A stretch of DNA of 54,964 nucleotides, from positions 1 through 54,964 of the forward strand of contig CAMZIQ010000006.1 of the NCBI GenBank assembly GCA_947307295.1, given 5' to 3'. The notes below the pieces were generated by a model that searched no databases, was not told the DNA's origin, and was given only the letters and a program-made list of their open reading frames with translations. Positions within the stretch are counted from its first letter, which is position 1, and each line of letters begins with the position of its first letter. Below are positions 8,575-16,084 of this stretch, piece by piece. The position numbers were made by a program, and so were the translations under genes. Source of the stretch: an uncultured Pseudomonadota bacterium (lineage in GTDB: Bacteria; Pseudomonadota; Alphaproteobacteria; Rs-D84).

Positions 8575-9384
8575 ATGGCAAGTATTATAGATCCAAGTGC
8601 TGTTATAAAACCAGGTGCTGTAATTGGTGCAGATTGTAAAATCGGACCGTTTTGTATTGTTGGACCAAATGTTGTTTTGGGCGACAGGGTTGAATTGGTT
8701 TCAAATGTTGTTATTGACGGTAAAACTTCTATTGGTGATGATTCTATTGTGTACCCTTTCGCTGTGTTGGGCGTTATGAGCCAAGATTTAAAATGGCAAG
8801 ATGAAACAACTATGACAGGTTTACGCATCGGAAAAAGATGTAAAATTCGTGAATATGTGACTATACATTCTGGGACACCTGCATCTGATGGTACAGAAAT
8901 TGGTGATGATTGTCAGATTATGGTTAATGCTCATGTTGGGCACGATTGTAAAATTGGCAATAGTGTCGTTATGTCCAATTTGGTTCAGGTTGCTGGTCAT
9001 GTAGAAGTTGAAGATTTTGCAATATTATCAGGTGGGGTAATGGTATTACAATTTGCTCGTATCGGGCGTAATGCTTTTATTGGTGGAATGAGTGGGGTTG
9101 GTAATGATGTTCTGCCTTATGCGATTTATGATGGGGCTCGTGCAGTATACAGGACTATCAATCGTGTTGGTTTGATGCGCCATGGTTTTACAAATGAAGA
9201 TTTGCACGCGATTCATTCTGTTTATTCGGCTGTGTTTAACGAAGCCGAAGGTACTGTATCCGAAAGATTAAACAAAATTCGTAAAGATGTAAAAAATAAC
9301 AAATATGCCATGGATGCTATAGATTTTATTGAAAATCGTTCTAAACGTGGTATTGGAACTGCAAAAAATGACAGCCATCAATAG
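8575..9384 (+). CDS. lpxA: Acyl-ACP--UDP-N-acetylglucosamine O-acyltransferase
   Basis: 269 residues. First step of lipid A synthesis: transfers a 3-hydroxyacyl chain from ACP to UDP-GlcNAc in the cytoplasm. The N-terminal two-thirds is a left-handed beta-helix of hexapeptide repeats (IIDPSAVIKPGAVIGADCKIG onward in six-residue periods). The catalytic histidine is His123 in VGHDCKIGN, and the helical C-terminal domain with GLMRHGF is present. lpxB overlaps its end by 17 nt, showing coupled translation. In many Alphaproteobacteria lpxI stands between lpxA and lpxB; here it does not. Confidence 0.95.
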   Translation: MASIIDPSAVIKPGAVIGADCKIGPFCIVGPNVVLGDRVELVSNVVIDGKTSIGDDSIVYPFAVLGVMSQDLKWQDETTMTGLRIGKRCKIREYVTIHSGTPASDGTEIGDDCQIMVNAHVGHDCKIGNSVVMSNLVQVAGHVEVEDFAILSGGVMVLQFARIGRNAFIGGMSGVGNDVLPYAIYDGARAVYRTINRVGLMRHGFTNEDLHAIHSVYSAVFNEAEGTVSERLNKIRKDVKNNKYAMDAIDFIENRSKRGIGTAKNDSHQ

Positions 9385-10489
9385 AAAAAAATTAAAAATA
9401 TTTATTATTGCAGGTGAAGTTTCTGGGGATGTTTTGGGTGCTAAAATAATGCGCGCAATGCCAGATGTTGATTTTGTTGGTATTGGCGGGCAAAATATGG
9501 TGTGCGCTGGTTTATCCCCTATTTTCCCGATGTCCGATTTGTCTGTTATGGGTGTTTTTGAAGTTTTGGGTCATCTGAAAACTTTAACTGGACGTATTAA
9601 ACAGACTGTTGATGCTATTGTTCAAGAAAAACCAGATGTAGTATTAACAATTGATTCGCCGGGGTTTGCAAAATCAGTTGTACAAGGTGTGCGCAAACAA
9701 AATATACTTAAACATACAAAATTTTATCATGTTGTAGCGCCCCAGGTTTGGGCTTGGGGGGCGTGGCGCGCAAAAAAATATGCTAAAATATTTGATAGAT
9801 TGTATGCTTTTTTTGATTTTGAAAAGCCTTATTTTGAAAAACATGGTTTACCAACTATTGCTGTTGGACACCCTATCGCAGAAGGTTTGGATAAATATAA
9901 AAAAGCAAAAAATGATGAAAAAATTATTACTTTTGTTCCAGGCAGCCGTATGTCCGAAGTAAAAAAATTGTTGCCTGTTTTTCATAAAACTATTGATATG
10001 TTGGTTGCTTGTGGATATAAAGATTATAAATTTGTTATACCTACGGTAGAAACTACTGACGGCTTTGTTCGAAAATCTATTAAAAAATGGCAAAATAAAC
10101 CAGAATTGGTGTCGGCTGATATGCGGTATGATGTTTATGCAAATACGTATATCGCCGTGGTGGCAAGCGGAACAGTATCTGCAGAATTGGCAATAATGCA
10201 TATTCCGACCATAGTTGTATATAAAATGAATCCGTTAACTTGTTTGTTGGCTCACATACTGGTGCATGTAAAATGGGTTTCTTTGGTAAATATTTTAATG
10301 AACAAGACGATATTTCCTGAACTGTTGGGAAAGCGTGCTAATTGGCAGACTATCATTGAAAACATGCAACAACTAACATTGCCGGCAATCAGAAATAAGA
10401 TGATAAACGAATTAAAGCAAGCAGATAACCAATGGGCTAAATCTGGTAAAAAAGCTGCACAAATGATTGCAGAAGATATTTTATCGTAA
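9368..10489 (+). CDS. lpxB: Lipid-A-disaccharide synthase
   Basis: 373 residues. GT19-family enzyme that joins UDP-2,3-diacylglucosamine and lipid X at the inner face of the inner membrane. Diagnostic are AGEVSGD near the N-terminus, GIGG, VLTIDSPGF, and APQVWAWG with the typical RAKK.AK that follows, then FVPGSRMSEVKK. The frame is open from 9329, but the ATG at 9368 (MTAINRK) gives the usual length and a coupled overlap with lpxA. It runs convergent with the secreted Cys-rich gene; only 7 nt separate the two stops and I see no terminator between them. Confidence 0.95.
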   Translation: MTAINRKKLKIFIIAGEVSGDVLGAKIMRAMPDVDFVGIGGQNMVCAGLSPIFPMSDLSVMGVFEVLGHLKTLTGRIKQTVDAIVQEKPDVVLTIDSPGFAKSVVQGVRKQNILKHTKFYHVVAPQVWAWGAWRAKKYAKIFDRLYAFFDFEKPYFEKHGLPTIAVGHPIAEGLDKYKKAKNDEKIITFVPGSRMSEVKKLLPVFHKTIDMLVACGYKDYKFVIPTVETTDGFVRKSIKKWQNKPELVSADMRYDVYANTYIAVVASGTVSAELAIMHIPTIVVYKMNPLTCLLAHILVHVKWVSLVNILMNKTIFPELLGKRANWQTIIENMQQLTLPAIRNKMINELKQADNQWAKSGKKAAQMIAEDILS

Positions 10490-10496
10490 AAATTAT

Positions 10497-13019
10497 TTAT
10501 TTTGATGACGTGTGTTTTGGAACGTCGTATTTTATAATTTCTATTTCGTTAGAAGAATCGTCAGCACAAAATGTGGTGGTATCGTCATCTGATGTAATAA
10601 CATTTGTAGTTGGACATATCTGACCCAGACTTGATATGACAGATTGTTGACACCAATATGATGCAGAACTTAGAGAGCGAGGCTGTTCACACATTTCCGA
10701 AGTACTGGTGTTGTTTGCTGGGCACAAAATATCAGCGGAACACAGCGGGTCGTTATCGCCAGATGTCGAAGGCAACAAAGGTCTACACGTTGGGATTGTT
10801 CCATTTTTGCTACGATATCCACCATTTTCCCAACAAGAACACATACCCCAAGATTGCGTGTCTACATCAATACCGTAATTTAATGGACACATGTCTTCTT
10901 GTAAAATGAAATGATACCAATATACCAAAGAATTCACAGAATTATAATTTTGGCTGATATAAAATATGCTGTCTGGATTATCAGAATCAATTTTACAGAA
11001 ATTATTAGGATTGTATCCATACTGTTTGGCGTATTTATATTCTACAAAATATCCGCCAAGACCAGTACAATGGGTCGACAAAGTGTCCAAAATCTTATAA
11101 TAGATTTCAGTCGCAACACCGCTGGAACGTATCTGGCGCGTTGTATCGGAGGCATCGTTAGAAGAATAAGTATTATCGCCATATCTGTCAAAACCACCAA
11201 AGATTTTTGCCAGTTCATCTTCTTGTGTTTCAGGGTCGTCTTGGCATCCTGGGGTGTTTGCAAGCTGTTGTGCGCAAGGCGAAATTATTTCGTTGTTGTT
11301 GCTTTTGTCATACAAAGCAAACCAATCAAGTGCATGTCCTGATGAAAATAATCCACTTTGAGTATAGTAAAAATTGCCGTAGCTAGAGCCACCAAAATTA
11401 TCAAAACATTGTTGCACGATGGCGCGACACGCAACCAAAGAATCATTAGAATCTTTTTTTGCCATATATGTTTTGATTATGTCGTTATTAAACATACCAT
11501 TACAAGATTCAATATAATCAGTACACATTTGGGTTGTTAATGTAATCGATGCAGGTTTTAATAATAAGCTGGTATCCCCAGTTAAATTTGCCATAGCTGT
11601 TGCAACAGACGTGTTTTGATTGTCATAACATTTAGCAACCAAATCCAAACAACTTTGTTGAATTACTTTAACTTTTTCTTGTTGGGCGTAATAAATATCC
11701 AAAAGCGCCCTGTCCAGATATTGTTGCCAAACGAAATCCGCCCTTTCTGAACATTTGTCCAAAGAATCTTGGGCAAATTTTTTAGTTTTATTTTCAAAGA
11801 ATTGAACAAAAGCGCGATTGTTTTGGATAGATGATAATTTTTGATCCTTTAAATCAGTACCTGTTTTAAAGGTTAACAATTCGCCCAGTTTGTAGAAATC
11901 TGAAACCCCTGTTAACGGTGCGCCAGTTGTTACATCAATAAATTGTCCGTAATCAAGGCATTTATGATAATTAGCACCACAAACTTCTTCACTTTGTATT
12001 GCAGATTCCACATTTGCCAGACACGTCGCCACATCATCAGAGTTATGATTTTGACGGTTTTCAACGCGGGCTAAATCAAGCATAGCACTACTTTGATGTG
12101 TGGATGCCTTTAATGTTTTTTGTTGTTTTTGCAATGCTGTTTCTACGGTATTACAATCTTGTTCTATGGCCATTAAATATGCGTTTATGGCGCGTTGTAA
12201 TGATGCAGAATTACAATCTTCTTTGACGGCAGTTCTGCATTTTGGATAAACAGCTTTGTACAAAGTAGAACCGTTATAAGATGCGATAATTTGACCGGAA
12301 TCATCCATACCAAACGCGTTAGACATGTCTGCCGAAAGATTTATGCTGTTTAAATCTTTGTATTTTCCGCCGACAGATGTGTCGCCACCCTTTATAGAAT
12401 TCATAATTGCCTGTAATAATTGTTTTGATGCAGTTTTGTCTTCTATGAGTGCATCTTCACCAGCAGAGGAAGTTTTCATAGCCTTGGCCTGTTCTTTGGT
12501 CATGCCGACAACGTCAAGGTTTTCAGAAAATTCGGTTAATTGTTCGTTTGCCTTTTGATAAGTTTCAGAAATATCTTGGAAATCAAACACGCGGTCGCTG
12601 CAAGAACATCTTCTGAAACTGTCGTTTTTTAGTTGGCAAAATTGATCCATACAGGTAAAGAAAGCCGCTTTGCATTGTTCGTATGCTTCGCCTGTTCTGG
12701 TTTCTGTTTGAACTGTTGTTTCATTGGTCGTAGCGCGTGCTGATACTGTTCTTGCCTGAGTTGTTGCGGAACGAGTTGCCGCCCTTGTCACCAAATTTTT
12801 ATTAGATTTTTTTGGCATTAATATTGATACTGGTTTTGTAGAGCGTGCAGATACCGTTGTTTTTAATGGGGTTCGCGAAGTCAAAGAACGTGTTGCCCTG
12901 GCAGTTGAGTTTTGATTTGTGTTTTTGCCACGAGTTGCCGTATTTTCACCACGCACAGCAGCTTCCGCATTGAATATGCAGAACACGGCAGAAAGAACAA
13001 AAAGTAAAATTTTCTTCAT
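10497..13019 (-). CDS. Large secreted Cys-rich protein
   Basis: 840 residues with a Sec signal peptide (1-20, ending AEA). Residues 22-105 are a low-complexity Arg/Thr/Ser/Ala-rich stretch with repeated TRA, SAR and ATR triplets and no cysteine. From residue 114 on the protein is Cys-containing throughout, starting with a dense group (QCKAAFFTCMDQFCQ, then RRCSCSD), with further clusters near the C-terminus. This suggests a disulfide-bonded exported protein with a basic, unfolded N-terminal linker. No known domain is recognised. A weak AAGAG site precedes the ATG. It belongs in style with the secreted Cys proteins at 15.7-19.6 kb. Function unknown. Confidence 0.8.
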   Translation of the reverse strand: MKKILLFVLSAVFCIFNAEAAVRGENTATRGKNTNQNSTARATRSLTSRTPLKTTVSARSTKPVSILMPKKSNKNLVTRAATRSATTQARTVSARATTNETTVQTETRTGEAYEQCKAAFFTCMDQFCQLKNDSFRRCSCSDRVFDFQDISETYQKANEQLTEFSENLDVVGMTKEQAKAMKTSSAGEDALIEDKTASKQLLQAIMNSIKGGDTSVGGKYKDLNSINLSADMSNAFGMDDSGQIIASYNGSTLYKAVYPKCRTAVKEDCNSASLQRAINAYLMAIEQDCNTVETALQKQQKTLKASTHQSSAMLDLARVENRQNHNSDDVATCLANVESAIQSEEVCGANYHKCLDYGQFIDVTTGAPLTGVSDFYKLGELLTFKTGTDLKDQKLSSIQNNRAFVQFFENKTKKFAQDSLDKCSERADFVWQQYLDRALLDIYYAQQEKVKVIQQSCLDLVAKCYDNQNTSVATAMANLTGDTSLLLKPASITLTTQMCTDYIESCNGMFNNDIIKTYMAKKDSNDSLVACRAIVQQCFDNFGGSSYGNFYYTQSGLFSSGHALDWFALYDKSNNNEIISPCAQQLANTPGCQDDPETQEDELAKIFGGFDRYGDNTYSSNDASDTTRQIRSSGVATEIYYKILDTLSTHCTGLGGYFVEYKYAKQYGYNPNNFCKIDSDNPDSIFYISQNYNSVNSLVYWYHFILQEDMCPLNYGIDVDTQSWGMCSCWENGGYRSKNGTIPTCRPLLPSTSGDNDPLCSADILCPANNTSTSEMCEQPRSLSSASYWCQQSVISSLGQICPTTNVITSDDDTTTFCADDSSNEIEIIKYDVPKHTSSK

Positions 13020-13112
13020 CTCTTGCTTGATTTTAGCAAATTTATAAATTGTAGAGCAAGTAAAATTACATATCTTTCATATAAAAAATTGATATTTTTT
13101 AAATTTTTCTTG

Positions 13113-13141
13113 TTGCAAACCAAGACAATATAGTTTATTAT
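13113..13141 (+). promoter_or_regulatory. Possible promoter of the tRNA cluster
   Basis: TTGCAA and TATTAT with a 17-nt spacer, about 16 nt before the first tRNA gene. Confidence 0.4.
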
Positions 13142-13157
13142 TCATCGTGCTTTGAAC

Positions 13158-13244
13158 GGGCATATGGCGGAATTGGTAGACGCGCTAGTTTCAGGTACTA
13201 GTGGTAGCGATACCTTGGAAGTTCGAGTCTTCTTATGCCCACCA
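13158..13244 (+). tRNA. tRNA-Leu (anticodon CAG)
   Basis: 87 nt including encoded CCA. Acceptor GGGCATA pairs with TATGCCC; anticodon stem CTAGT/ACTAG holds loop TTCAGGT; the long variable arm is that of a class II leucine tRNA; T arm contains GTTCGAGTC. Reads CUG codons. Confidence 0.95.
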
Positions 13245-13268
13245 TATGTTTTAAAGCAGAGAGTTTTT

Positions 13269-13344
13269 GGGGTTGTAGCTCAGTTGGTAGAGCGCTGCGT
13301 TCGCAATGCAGAGGTCGTGAGTTCGAATCTCATCAGCTCCACCA
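13269..13344 (+). tRNA. tRNA-Ala (anticodon CGC)
   Basis: 76 nt with encoded CCA. Anticodon stem CTGCG/TGCAG with loop TTCGCAA gives CGC. The acceptor stem GGGGTTG/CAGCTCC includes the G3-U70 wobble pair, the identity element recognised by alanyl-tRNA synthetase. Confidence 0.95.
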
Positions 13345-13390
13345 CGAAATTTCGTTATTGCGTGTGATGCACACAATTAAGAAATTTCTG

Positions 13391-13480
13391 TGTCGCGCCG
13401 TAGCTGGTGCATTCAACGGAAAAAGATTATCAAAAGATGATGGTTTGTCTGTTGAAATTAAGAACTAGCGCAGGCGGACA
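13391..13480 (+). repeat. Inverted-repeat-bounded intergenic module, copy 1
   Basis: A unit starting TGTCGCGCC and ending GGCGGACA, whose ends are imperfect inverted repeats. Sixteen bases at its left (13390-13405, GTGTCGCGCCGTAGCT) are identical to copy 2 at 13623-13638. A small hairpin (GTGTG-ATG-CACAC) precedes it, between tRNA-Ala and the module. Confidence 0.55.
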
Positions 13481-13497
13481 GTACTGTACAAAGTCCT

Positions 13498-13584
13498 GGG
13501 GATATGGCGGAATGGTAGACGCTGAGGACTTAAAATCCTTTGATCATTGCGATCGTGTGGGTTCAAGTCCCACTATCCCCACCA
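13498..13584 (+). tRNA. tRNA-Leu (anticodon TAA)
   Basis: 87 nt with encoded CCA. Acceptor GGGGATA/TATCCCC; anticodon stem GAGGA/TCCTT around loop CTTAAAA; long variable arm of a class II tRNA. Reads UUA, the preferred leucine codon of an AT-rich genome. Confidence 0.95.
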
Positions 13585-13585
13585 C

Positions 13586-13690
13586 CAATTTTCACCGAAG
13601 CAAAGCGAGGATTGAAAATTGAGTGTCGCGCCGTAGCTTGATAAGTTTTTGGGATAAGATTTCAAAGATTTAAGATGGCAAAGGCGGACA
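13586..13690 (+). repeat. Hairpin plus inverted-repeat module, copy 2
   Basis: A perfect 9-bp hairpin CAATTTTCA...TGAAAATTG (13586-13621), with loop containing CGAAGCAAAGCG, is followed by the TGTCGCGCC...GGCGGACA unit (13624-13690). The unit shares its left 16 bases and its right AGGCGGACA with copy 1 but has a different, shorter centre. It sits directly behind a tRNA, as copy 1 does. Confidence 0.55.
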
Positions 13691-13734
13691 AAAAACTTGA
13701 TTTCCGCACATGCGGATTTTTTGTTAAAAGTTTT

Positions 13735-13811
13735 GGATGTGTGGCTCAGTTGGTTAGAGCACTACGTTCACATCGTAGGGGTCGGCGGTTCGAGTCCGCC
13801 CACATCCACCA
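13735..13811 (+). tRNA. tRNA-Val (anticodon CAC), insertion target
   Basis: 77 nt with encoded CCA. Acceptor GGATGTG/CACATCC; anticodon stem CTACG/CGTAG with loop TTCACAT. Its last 46 nt, from the anticodon stem to CCA, are repeated exactly at 14585-14630. Unlike a typical last tRNA of a cluster it has no T-run terminator behind it; one stands just after the second copy instead. Confidence 0.95.
13766..13811 (+). repeat. Left 46-bp direct repeat (attL-like, inside tRNA-Val)
   Basis: Identical over 46 bases to 14585-14630; runs from GTTCACATCG in the anticodon arm through the encoded CCA. The bases before it differ between the two copies. Confidence 0.9.
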
Positions 13812-14138
13812 GATTTTAGCCATTTTCCACCGTATTTATACGTATCGAAATCGTTTTATCAACGCATTATCAACATATTTTTGAAATAAACGACCCCTTG
13901 GTGGTGGGTGCGGGGTTGTATAATAAAGATTATGGTCTTTGGACACGAGTTAAATTTTAAATCTAGCGAATATGCCGAAAAACGCTTTTTTATTCCTTTT
14001 TACACAAATTGTTGTAAGAATACTATTTTGAAATGGAACCTATCAGAGCATCAATGGCACGTAGTGTCGTTCAAAAACGAATTTTTTTATAGATTTCGCG
14101 ATTTTTGTGATATAACTAGTGTGTACAAGGAGTAAAAA

Positions 14139-14576
14139 ATGGCAGAAAATTATGATATTTTAAAAGAAAATAACTTGCGTCAAATAGTCACAGAATATGA
14201 AACCGAAAGAAAAAATGTGTCGGATTCACTTGCTAAGTATGAACAACATCGGCGCGATTGTATGAAAGAAGCAGCTTTGTATAAAATGGACGAAATCCGC
14301 GAAATGGGTTTAGATGGAAGACCTTACTGGCTTTTTTCACATTATGACCCTCATGGTTTTATGTGGTCATATGCAAAGCATTGTGAACACAATGCGTGGG
14401 CTAATCAGGTCAGAAAATATGCTGCTGTATATGATGCAAAAAATCTTACTACATACCCAGTTTCGACACCATTACCAAGAATGGAAGATTTGTGGAATCC
14501 ATATATCCCAGATTATTTTACGTATGGAACATTAAAAGGGTTGGCAGCACACTGTTCAAAGTGGCGTCAAAACTAA
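14139..14576 (+). CDS. Orphan protein in tRNA-Val island
   Basis: 145 residues, soluble, charged, no signal peptide. A helical N-terminal half (residues 8-50, rich in Glu, Lys, Arg) is followed by an aromatic segment with PYWLFSHYDPHGFMWSY and several His and Trp residues. AAGGAG lies 7 nt before the ATG, in the same AAGGAGTAAAAA context as the orphan lipoprotein at 3867, and TATAAC about 30 nt upstream may be a -10 box. It is the only credible gene of the 819-bp island and stops 8 nt before the right repeat. No family recognised; cargo functions such as defence or toxin activity cannot be supported from the sequence alone. Confidence 0.8.
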   Translation: MAENYDILKENNLRQIVTEYETERKNVSDSLAKYEQHRRDCMKEAALYKMDEIREMGLDGRPYWLFSHYDPHGFMWSYAKHCEHNAWANQVRKYAAVYDAKNLTTYPVSTPLPRMEDLWNPYIPDYFTYGTLKGLAAHCSKWRQN

Positions 14577-14584
14577 ATGTTTAT

Positions 14585-14630
14585 GTTCACATCGTAGGGG
14601 TCGGCGGTTCGAGTCCGCCCACATCCACCA
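14585..14630 (+). repeat. Right 46-bp direct repeat (attR-like tRNA-Val 3' end)
   Basis: Exact copy of the tRNA-Val anticodon arm, variable region, T arm, acceptor 3' strand and CCA. No 5' half of a tRNA precedes it, so it is not a functional gene. Confidence 0.9.
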
Positions 14631-14636
14631 AAAAAC

Positions 14637-14664
14637 AACCCCACCAAAAGTGGGGCTTTTTTTT
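14637..14664 (+). terminator. Intrinsic terminator, probably the displaced tRNA-Val one
   Basis: CCCCAC-CAAAA-GTGGGG stem-loop then eight T. It lies 7 nt after the right tRNA fragment, where a terminator of the original tRNA cluster is expected. Confidence 0.8.
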
Positions 14665-14726
14665 GGTGGTTTTGTGGTCTATGGATTTCGGTCGTACAAC
14701 GAAGTTGTTTGGTTCGAAAAAAAGTA

Positions 14727-14817
14727 AATTTGGTAAGCGAAGCGCAACCAAATTGTCACGTTTTGCCCGCAGCCGCATATTTATTATGCGAGCGAGGGAG
14801 TTCGCCCACATCCACCA
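14727..14817 (+). repeat. Diverged third hairpin module with 15-bp tRNA-Val tail
   Basis: A perfect 8-bp hairpin AATTTGGT...ACCAAATT with loop containing GCGAAGCG is followed by TGTCACG, echoing copies 1 and 2. It ends in CGCCCACATCCACCA (14803-14817), identical to the last 15 bases of tRNA-Val. This suggests a second, older or decayed tRNA-end duplication. Confidence 0.45.
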
Positions 14818-14818
14818 C

Positions 14819-14878
14819 CCTTCGCTAAAGCTACGGGTGGCAAGCCATCCTTTGTCAAAGCTATGGGTGGCAGGTCAC
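14819..14878 (+). repeat. Two tandem 30-bp repeats
   Basis: 14819-14848 and 14849-14878 match at about 23 of 30 positions; each contains AAAGCTA.GGGTGGCA. The first copy can form a CCACCC...GGGTGG hairpin with the bases before it. The stretch 14577-15017 otherwise holds only repeats and terminators and no gene. Confidence 0.5.
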
Positions 14879-14920
14879 ATTAAAAGTGTTGCAATACAAT
14901 TCCATGATGATTGAACGAAG

Positions 14921-14942
14921 AACCGCCAAATTGGCGGTTTTT
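14921..14942. terminator. Intrinsic terminator
   Basis: AACCGCCAA-ATTGGCGGTT followed by T. It closes the non-coding region on the plus strand. Confidence 0.7.
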
Positions 14943-14955
14943 GATTGATATATAA

Positions 14956-14989
14956 AACAACCCCATTGTCAAGATGGGGGTGTTTTTTT
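14956..14989 (-). terminator. Terminator of the orphan gene at 15018
   Basis: ACACCCCCAT...ATGGGGTTGT stem with T-rich tail on the minus strand; also has a T-run in the plus direction. It lies about 28 nt past the stop of the minus-strand gene. Confidence 0.65.
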
Positions 14990-15017
14990 ACAACAAATTT
15001 TATTTTAAAGTTGGGTT

Positions 15018-15548
15018 TTATTTTAATTGCCCAAAATCTTTTTGTAGCTCGTATATTGAACGCGCTTTTGTTATATTGTGTATAATTTGTCTAGGTTTAT
15101 AACGTATTAACAATCTATCTCCAATGGATACTTTTGGGGGATATTTTAGACAAGATACTTGGTATGAAAGCGCTTCTTTCAGCATAAAATCATAACGACT
15201 TGATGGGAAGAACCCATTATCCCAACTATGATCTAATCCAGATAATTCATCTTCTCCGTTCTTTAAACTATATGTTTTATAGATGTCATTAATATCGTTC
15301 ATATAAGTGTTTCTTCTTAAGTTTAAAACCACTGCGATGTCATAGTCATGATCATAAAAATCGTGTTCAGCAATTATTTTGCCGTCTTGGTATTCAAGTA
15401 AAGTTCCAGGTTGTAAATTATATTCTTGTGATAAAGTATGACACCTAATTGGCGCGCTCAATTCGTAGTCTGTTGAAATTGTTATAATTTTCCCTTCATT
15501 TGGTAAAACTTCTAAAACAAGCTCTTTTTGTGTTTCTTGATTTTGCAT
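15018..15548 (-). CDS. Orphan soluble protein (cassette type)
   Basis: 176 residues, no signal peptide or membrane segment. I start at ATG 15548 (MQNQETQ), preceded by AAGGGC; the frame is open to 15593 but that part overlaps the promoter -10 box. Strand-rich N-terminal part (LVLEVLPNEGKIITIS) with a possible barrel-like domain to about residue 60, then a mixed region with RLLIRYKPRQI near the C-terminus. No family recognised. It has its own promoter of the conserved-spacer type (15582-15609) and its own terminator, as do the orphan genes at 3867, 25476 and 27977. Confidence 0.8.
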   Translation of the reverse strand: MQNQETQKELVLEVLPNEGKIITISTDYELSAPIRCHTLSQEYNLQPGTLLEYQDGKIIAEHDFYDHDYDIAVVLNLRRNTYMNDINDIYKTYSLKNGEDELSGLDHSWDNGFFPSSRYDFMLKEALSYQVSCLKYPPKVSIGDRLLIRYKPRQIIHNITKARSIYELQKDFGQLK

Positions 15549-15581
15549 TTTTTGCCCTTTTTTGTTTTTTTTTATACCAGA

Positions 15582-15609
15582 AATATAATACAAAATATAA
15601 AAATGTCAA
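15582..15609 (-). promoter_or_regulatory. Promoter with conserved spacer (cassette type)
   Basis: Minus strand: TTGACA, 16-nt spacer containing TTTATATTTTG, TATATT. Same spacer core as the promoters at 3805, 25418 and 28945. Confidence 0.7.
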
Positions 15610-15648
15610 GTATAAAGTGTAAATACTGTTTTAATAAAGGCAAAAAGA

Positions 15649-15670
15649 AAACCCTGTAATTTAGGGCTTT
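15649..15670 (-). terminator. Probable terminator of the small secreted protein gene
   Basis: Minus strand: GCCCTAAATTACAGGG followed by TTTTCTTTTT, about 24 nt after the stop codon at 15694. Confidence 0.55.
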
Positions 15671-15693
15671 TATATTGTTTTTAATTAGAATCT

Positions 15694-16011
15694 TTATCTT
15701 AATCCCTTTTTCTTGCAACAGGCGGATGCGGCAGATTTCCAATCTGCATAAGTACCAGATGGGTCGCGTAAATCACGCCAAGGTTGCCATGAATCGCATT
15801 TTGTTCTTTTGTCTTTACCATTGCATTTTACGTATCTGCGCAAAGAACACGTTTCATCAGATAATTTACCGGTGTCGGTAGTACATTTTACAATTACATT
15901 TTGGTTTTTTGCATCATCTTTGCCAAATTCCTTAGTAGATAAAACCTGATACGAGAACGCGTTGCCGATAGTTGCAAACAAAACAACAAATACAATAAAT
16001 ATCTTTTTCAT
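15694..16011 (-). CDS. Small secreted protein with six cysteines
   Basis: 105 residues. Sec signal peptide (about 1-20, ending NAFS), leaving a mature part of about 85 residues with six cysteines, the last two adjacent near the C-terminus (ACCKKKG). This suggests a compact disulfide-bonded exported protein. GAGGTAGG precedes the ATG. It lies 73 nt downstream of the 880-residue secreted protein, in the same direction, and may be the last gene of that operon. No family recognised. Confidence 0.8.
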   Translation of the reverse strand: MKKIFIVFVVLFATIGNAFSYQVLSTKEFGKDDAKNQNVIVKCTTDTGKLSDETCSLRRYVKCNGKDKRTKCDSWQPWRDLRDPSGTYADWKSAASACCKKKGLR

Positions 16012-16084
16012 CGCCTACCTCTTTTACTTCCTTATTTACAGTATAAACTTTTTATGCGAAAAATACAACAAGGTTTTATTCTGG

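Larger units (their letters stand above)
13766..14584 (+). mobile_element. 819-bp single-gene tRNA-Val island (integrase-less)
   Basis: Bounded by an exact 46-bp direct repeat of the tRNA-Val 3' half (13766-13811 and 14585-14630). The repeat begins within the anticodon stem-loop, a known crossover site of tyrosine-recombinase elements. The right copy is followed within 7 nt by a strong terminator that looks like the tRNA's original one, displaced by the insertion. The inside holds one orphan gene (14139-14576) and about 330 bases of AT-rich upstream DNA with no convincing gene. No recombinase is present, so it is either a remnant, a satellite mobilised in trans, or a partial tRNA duplication. 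Confidence 0.65.

Noticed and set aside
13932..14135. Possible 67-residue gene upstream of the orphan gene in the tRNA-Val island
   Set aside because: No ribosome site, odd composition, and its end merely runs through the AAGGAG of the next gene. The TAA in that site also occurs before the lipoprotein gene at 3867 without any upstream gene.
14587..14811. Open frame on the minus strand across the tRNA fragment and repeats
   Set aside because: It reads through tRNA sequence, a terminator and hairpins; the protein is an artefact of these.
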